Source: Bryum argenteum
Lineage: Eukaryota > Streptophyta > Bryopsida > Bryales > Bryaceae
Direction of reading: 5' to 3'
Assembly: GCA_037043015.1 (NCBI GenBank)
Contig: CM073326.1
Span: forward strand, 10,672,345-10,736,344
DNA: 64,000 nt
Each line of letters begins with the position of its first letter. The first letter of the stretch is position 1. The notes beneath the pieces were generated by a model. The model saw only the letters and a program-made list of their open reading frames with translations. It was not told the DNA's origin and ran no database searches. The translations under genes were made by a program, and so were the position numbers. Shown here in pieces: positions 58,438 through 64,000 of this stretch.

Positions 58438-59400
58438 TCTCTTGCTTGCTCGCTCAAACTGTACACCCCTTGCACCAATTGCATGCACAAGAGAAGGCAA
58501 TGACATACAGAACATTTTTTGCTCCTTGCAAATCTCGCAATTCGCTGTGGATCTAGCCAATTCGCTGTAGGAAATTGTCAAATTTAGTCACCTAACCCCA
58601 TCGACATCCACTCGTAAGGCCTTGAAACCCATACGAAGCTTTTGTGAAAGAGGAAATTGCAAAAGTTGAGCATGCCTGCCTACAGAGCGATGTGTGCACG
58701 CACCTGCAAACGTGGTGAGAGTTGTTGTGATGAGTAGCTGCGGGTGCCACTTTTAGGTGATTGCTTGGTGCGGAAGGTTAGCGAGGGTCCACAGCATCGA
58801 AAAAAAATATCCACCTGCCCACTAGCAAAGCAAATCTAGGTTCTGCTGCCGTTGGCCTCCAAGTGGCAATTCCTCAGGTGCTTGCAATGTGAACTCTTAA
58901 CTGGTTCGGGGCTTTTCTCTGAGTGCAGTCAGACACTTGAGTAGAAGAAGTATTATCTACCCCCACAAAAGCTTAACCGATGAAATAAATAATCATACCA
59001 GGCTGCCCAACTGACTCTCCGAAAACTTCCTTGCACATACACATCATGCACAGATATTTTCTGACATCATGAACCAGACAAATTTGCACTTTAGGCAACT
59101 TCCATTTTCGGAAACATATGTTCCCGAAGATACAAATTACTGTATATAGCAATTAGCAACACCGATAAAGAAGCAATACCGATTGGATGATGTATACGCA
59201 ATATTGCATTTGCGACAAATGAAAATTCAGCGAAATTCTGGACTGTCGTATATGGGATGATGTGTGAATGTTTCATTAGAGAATGTTCAGGTGTCGTTAC
59301 CCCAACTGAAAGGAGGCGTTCGAGTAGATTCTATTGAGAGTGGACTAGTCGATTATGCTGGTACGAGCTGACTCGGAGCAAAGCTCGGATTGGGTTCCAG
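58438..59400. other. B3 gene 3' UTR and intergenic spacer
   Basis: No gene, RNA or element was recognised. Confidence 0.45.
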
Positions 59401-59598
59401 ATGGCGAGAGAGGTTCACTGTTCACGAGAGTGGGAGGGTTCTATAGTTTCAAATGGGCAGCTTACAACACATGCAGCTCTGGTCGGCGGGAATCACTTCC
59501 GACACCGAGCTGCCCATCTGCCCGGCAGCTTCTCGTTGCCGCCTCAACTTTCGACTACGGTACCGCCGCCACTTGTACGTGACTTAACTGGGCATTAA
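59401..59598 (+). other. 65-codon leader ORF or alternative first exon of the WRC gene
   Basis: The ATG at 59401 opens a GC-rich frame ending at TAA (59596-59598), 299 bp before the next gene's ATG. A donor at 59577-59578 (GTAC|GTGACT, phase 1) and an acceptor at 59886 (GGCTTAG|CAAGTT) would splice it in frame onto the ATG at 59898. It is therefore either an upstream ORF or the real N-terminal exon. Confidence 0.45.
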
Positions 59599-59897
59599 GC
59601 TTGGTCTGGAACAGATAATTGTTGGCATCGTTCGAGCACTCCAATCCCTCGATCGGGAATCCATTCTGTAATCCTGCAACACTTTGAGAGATAGTAGATT
59701 TTACCATGGAGCAATGGGTCAGTGAGCTGAGAGCTGCTAGAGTGTCCTCGATGGACTTACTGCAGTGCAATGAAAGCTGCAGTAATTGATCCTTTCCCCT
59801 CCAGAGATTAGTGATCAGATCTGGTTCGGAATCAGAATGCTGGAGTGATTAGATCCGCTATCAGAATGCTCGTTATAGCGGCTTAGCAAGTTCAAGT

Positions 59898-61652
59898 ATG
59901 CGTATTCGGAGGGGGCGAGCGGCGAGTGGCAATGCTTCTGCATCGCAGGATATGGATGACGATGAGGGAAGCCAGCCTGAGCTTGAGCTCGAGCTTGTAT
60001 CAAGCTCTAGAGTGCGGAAACTTCATGAGTCAGAGCAATGTCGGAAAGAGGATGAGCCAGCTGCGAATGCTTTGTTGGAGAAGTTGCAGATCAGCGGGGA
60101 GCAGCAGCGTCCTTACATGAACCTGGATGAATTCGTCACCTCCTTGGCCAGAAAGAACTGTTTCGATGATCAAGACCATGATCAGACTGGCACCTCAGGG
60201 CAGCAAATGACTAGTACTACGAGTGATGCCGAAGGATCAGAAGAGTTTCCAAGACTCTTCGGCGGTGCTGAAGGTGCTGATGATGAGCTTCAAGGCGATA
60301 TCGAAGCAGTGGAGACTTCATTACGACTTGCTACTTCCTCGAGTCTACCGTCGAAGAGTATTCATCATCCAAAGCCTGCACAGCGTCGCGCTGCGATATT
60401 GGTAAGTTCCTGCAACTCCGAATGTAATTGCTGTATTTAACCAGAGCACAGGGCAAAGCGAAAGAGTTCTAAATTCGTGTAAACAATGGCATGCCTAAGT
60501 AGTAATCACAATGCGTCTCCTAATACGGTAGTAGTTTAGCAAGCTTGATGTTGTGATACTCAAACCATGATTCCTGATACTCGTAACCAGGGCTTATTTC
60601 TTGGGATCTTGTACTTGGGCTGGTTCTGGACACCCTAGCTAGCATTTGTTGATTCTTAGGATGTGACGATGTTGTACAGACCGAGATGGAGCCGGACAAC
60701 GATGATGCAGCAGCAGATCAATCTTCCACAGAGAGCATGGAACAAAGGTATGGCTGCCATTTCATTTCTATCATCCAATGCTCATTCCATCAATTTCCTC
60801 ATAGATCACTTCGGTCTAATTGCTGCGAACTCCCTATCTTTGTTATTTGCACAGGTCCAGCAGGCCCACGAGAAATTCATCCTCGACCGGTAGGAATACA
60901 ACGTTACTTTCCGCTGAGAGAATCTACAGTGCTGCTTTTATGTTCAATTTCATAAATCTGTGTAGGTAACATCACAGCTCGTTAGGGTTGCAATGTCGTG
61001 AAACCTTCAATCACTATGTGCATCATGTTTCATTGCATCTGTCCCTTTTCACTTCTCATATCTCTCTCAAGAAGTGGAGCAAAGTAAAGAGTCTGTAGGG
61101 GTAGCGATCACTTGTGCTACGCCAATTTTCAGAGGTAGACCATGTATATGTATCTGAGAAAAGGAACCCATCTTCGATCTCTCACTGTGAAGATAGAATT
61201 CTTAGGGTTTAAGGTTGCATGCAAACTCTGAATGTACGAGAGATTTTTTTGTGGGGGCAGGGGGAAAGAGAGAGCGCATCGTATCATCAGAAGAAACGGA
61301 GCAATCGGATGAGGAGGACGATGCAAGCTCAGATGGATACGAATCCTCAAAGAGAAAGCCAGCCAACAAGAAGAAAAGAGCTCCAGCTGCAGTGTCGGAT
61401 CGGCCAAAGAAGAAAGTGAAGAAAGGAGGAGGCGAAGGGGGTTCACGGAGTGGACGGCCGAAGCGATTGAAATACTTGCAGCAGGAGAATGTGGAGGAGC
61501 TCGGCAACCAGTGCAATCGACGAGACGGCAAAGGATGGACATGCCCTTTGCTGGCCAAACCGGGCTACCAACTGTGCGACCATCACCTGGACAAACTGCG
61601 CTGCAAACCGGGCACCCGATCCAAGTACAACAAGTCCAAACGGAAGCAGTAA
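59898..61652 (+). CDS. WRC-domain protein, probably nuclear
   Basis: Four exons with consistent phase: 59898-60401, 60680-60747, 60855-60889, 61261-61652; 332 aa. The N-terminal half is acidic and Ser/Gly-rich without a known domain. Two short exons follow. The last exon has an acidic run, then Lys-rich clusters (K-K-K-R, K-K-K-V-K-K) that look like nuclear localisation signals. It ends with a zinc-binding motif C-x9-C-x10-C-x2-H (G-N-Q-C-N-R-R-D-G-K-G-W-T-C ... L-C-D-H-H), which is the WRC signature. In plants WRC occurs with QLQ in growth-regulating factors and in other nuclear proteins; no QLQ is seen here. DNA or chromatin binding is inferred. The acceptor at 60679 was chosen over 60659 because only it keeps the acidic frame. 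The start may lie upstream at 59401. Confidence 0.8.
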
Positions 61653-62102
61653 CAACTAGCACTTACCCCTAGCAACCCTTGATTTGTTTACACCTTTGGT
61701 TTGTTCACAACAAACATATGTAAAAAAATTAGTTTTTTTTACAACAAGAGAGTGATGTTTATACATAAACCTCAATTTTGTTAAATTGGAGATTTATTTC
61801 AAAAGTAGCAGAAAAGATGGTGAACTTCAGAGTAGGAAATGAGTTGTGGAAGAAAAACCATTTGACAACAATCAAAATGGCATACGGAATACTACCAATT
61901 TAACTAAATTGAGGTTCTACTTGATGCTTTTGATTTTTAGGAGTTTTTACGTAGAAGGATAATGGAGAAATTTTCTGCTTGTTCGTATTGTGCACAAATA
62001 TTGACGTTGATTTGATTTGACTTGTTCTTATTGGAGTTGTTATCTTATTTTATGCAATGAGGTATAGTTAGGAACACTATTCAATTGGTGAGAGGGCTTT
62101 GT
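61653..62102. other. WRC gene 3' UTR and AT-rich spacer
   Basis: AT-rich with no gene. It ends at the target duplication of the next SINE. Confidence 0.45.
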
Positions 62103-62191
62103 AGATAGATAGAAACTCTGGTCCCTTTCTAAGGGGTTGGTGTGAATGAAGTGTTCATTTGTAATGCTAATAACCCGATGTCCATTGGACT
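62103..62191 (-). mobile_element. Strongly truncated SINE copy
   Basis: Only the 3' 90 bp of the SINE family remain (AGATAGATAGAAACTCTGGT onward). It is flanked by GAGAGGGCTTTGT (62090-62102) and GAGAGGCTTTGT (62192-62203). Confidence 0.8.
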
Positions 62192-62332
62192 GAGAGGCTT
62201 TGTTCCATATACGGTAAATAGAAATTTTTTATAGCTATTGTGTTGTCTTCTAATCGTATTTGTTTCTTCTCATCTGAAAGTGGGAGGTCCTTTTGATCCA
62301 GTGGTATGAACCAATTTTATTGGCACATTTAA

Positions 62333-63314
62333 CCCCTAAACGCCCGAGCCTATTTTTAGCAGAAAAGCACATTTCTTTAGAAATTGTCATAGATGAAAAT
62401 CAAGAGAAGCTATTAAGATCTTAACCGTACAAACTTGTAATAGACTTATCGAAGATCATGTGGGCCAAAATTTGAGTCATGAGGCCTTATAGATTGGGAG
62501 ATCATAACATATTAATATCAAAAACAAACTGCAAAATTTCATCATTTTCACTTTGAGGTGGAAATGCTACCAATATACCTATTGCAATGAAAAAGTCACC
62601 AACTAGAAAGATGTTCACCTTCATCTTAATAAGTCCTTTACCCAACAAAAATTCATCAAAAAAATTTCTTGGCTCAAATAAAAGCCATGCAATGGTAAAA
62701 ACTACTGAACATTTTACAAAGGAAAAATAGTCCAAAACTAGACCCTTTGCATTCAATTTCATGCCTTATCTTCAAAACATCTTCGATCTTGTTAAGGTTT
62801 CTACCACTTAGACTAGACTCTAATTGGAGGCCATCCCAAAAAATTAAGTTGAAATCCAACGGTGGATGAGGGAGATATAGCTCCTCAAATATCATCCATT
62901 TTCTCACTATTTCTGTTGACAAAACATTATTGCAGATCCAATAGCAAAATCATTTGGATCAAAAAACTTCTCACTACAAAGTTGTTAAGAATCACCTTAA
63001 GATCATGACCATGAAAAAAAATAAAAAAAAATCATGAAAAACTATTTTTAATTTCACATAATTGGCTTGCAATAGTAATACATGCCCCATGCTTGGAATC
63101 CCAAAAACAAGAGCTGTCTTCACTAAAGTGCATTCCATTAATTCATACTTTATTGTATGGGCTTGCAAATTTTACAACACAAACTAGACTTGATTTGGAA
63201 CCTAACCCAAGTGATTTCATCCAAAACGGACCTCTAATGAAGAAGATATGGCTCTTCAAAGTTTCTGGATGTACATCCACAATGTCGTTTTTCGACATTG
63301 TGGGCGTTTAAGGG
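62333..63314 (-). mobile_element. TTAA-flanked MITE, about 980 bp, minus-oriented copy
   Basis: It starts CCCCTAAACGCCC and ends GGGCGTTTAAGGG, with TTAA at 62329-62332 and 63315-63318. Partner of 52825-53797. Near the right end is a perfect 9-bp hairpin (ACAATGTCG-TTTTT-CGACATTGT, about 63280-63302). Confidence 0.8.
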
Positions 63315-63318
63315 TTAA

Positions 63319-64000
63319 TCATTTAGAAAATAAATAAGGACCAAAAAAAGGGTAACCTTAAAGCCAATGTTTAACACCTAAATGAGAAGCTCTACAATGC
63401 ACCTTTAGACAATCATATTTGAAATCTTTGAACAATTTATTTCTTTACATTTTTTATTTTGATTCTGAGAAATTCAATCCTAAGAACTTGTTTATAATTG
63501 TCTAATTAGTCTACCAACAAATCTTTATCAAATTTCATACCATATGGATTTTGACATAATAAAATTTCATATGCAGATCTTAAGATATATTCAGAAAATA
63601 AAGTTTCAGTTCTGCAAAACAACATTTTTTTTTTAAAGGTGTGGTCAATTTCGAAATTAGGGGTTAAGAGTGTTCATAAGATCTGCCATGGGTAAATAGA
63701 ATATGCTTCTAAAATTTCTAAATATGGAAGAAGTATGTTGCAGAATGAACTCTGAATTTCTACCAGTCCACAACATATGCTAACTGAGGACATCCTTCGA
63801 CAATCTAATTTACATCTTCATGTTCTAGCAAACAACATCTGCATTGTTTGATCTCACAATGTTCAAGCACATTGTATCGCATATGAATACATCCACATAA
63901 TGTCACAAAACCTTTATGACTTCCATAAAACATGCGACTCCGTCTCTGAAAACTCATTCTGTATCACGCTTACTCGGAGCGTGCAGAAGACAATCCTTCA
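63319..64000. other. AT-rich intergenic DNA
   Basis: No gene or recognisable repeat end was found up to the window edge. Confidence 0.4.

Noticed and set aside
60660-60747. Acceptor at 60659 for WRC exon 2
   Set aside because: It gives a basic frame that breaks before the next junction. The acceptor at 60679 keeps the frame through to the WRC domain.
62502-62922. Minus-strand small genes
   Set aside because: They lie inside a MITE and are copied in the 52825 element. No start context or known domain supports a host gene.

Overview
The window is nuclear DNA of a land plant. It has intron-rich genes with GT-AG junctions, plant-only protein families (P-class PPR, DUF538, B3/REM-like, WRC domain, NodGS/FluG-type fusion) and AT-rich gaps of 5-18 kb filled with transposons. 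The repeat-rich gaps and short introns would suit a non-flowering plant such as a bryophyte or lycophyte, but the sequence alone does not fix the species.

I resolved six cellular genes, all on the + strand, by following splice phase and protein similarity. (1) A pentatricopeptide repeat protein, 3 exons, 2267-4397. (2) A NodGS/FluG-type amidohydrolase-glutamine synthetase fusion, 17 exons, 22015-27991, 916 aa. Its intron 3 has every hallmark of a minor-spliceosome AT-AC intron, and its intron 2 is GC-AG. (3) A large importin-beta-family protein, 22 exons, 28821-41061, 1201 aa. (4) A single-exon DUF538 protein, 49938-50381. (5) A protein with two B3 domains, 3 exons, 55027-58437, with a 51-bp coding minisatellite. 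(6) A small WRC-domain protein, 4 exons, 59898-61652, possibly starting further upstream.

Mobile DNA makes up much of the rest. A decayed Ty3/gypsy LTR retrotransposon spans 5388-14359 (LTRs 336 bp, about 6% diverged, many stops and frameshifts). A solo LTR with a perfect 5-bp target duplication lies at 17317-17767 and carries about 30 contiguous heat-shock-element pentamers. A SINE inserted inside another SINE lies at 20255-20940, each with its own target duplication. A Tigger/pogo-like DNA transposon spans 43225-47161, with perfect 21-bp inverted repeats and a long ORF with an intact DDD triad. Several TTAA-flanked MITEs have CCC-type termini (39208, 39641, 47929, 48427, 52825, 62333). A further TIR element sits in the B3 gene's first intron.

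The cellular genes look unrelated in pathway (organelle RNA processing, nitrogen/amidohydrolase metabolism, nuclear import, two putative nuclear DNA-binding proteins, one DUF538 protein). Nothing suggests an operon-like or clustered system. The most interesting items are the near-intact pogo-like transposon, the AT-AC intron in the NodGS gene, the heat-shock-element array in the solo LTR and the TTAA MITE families.
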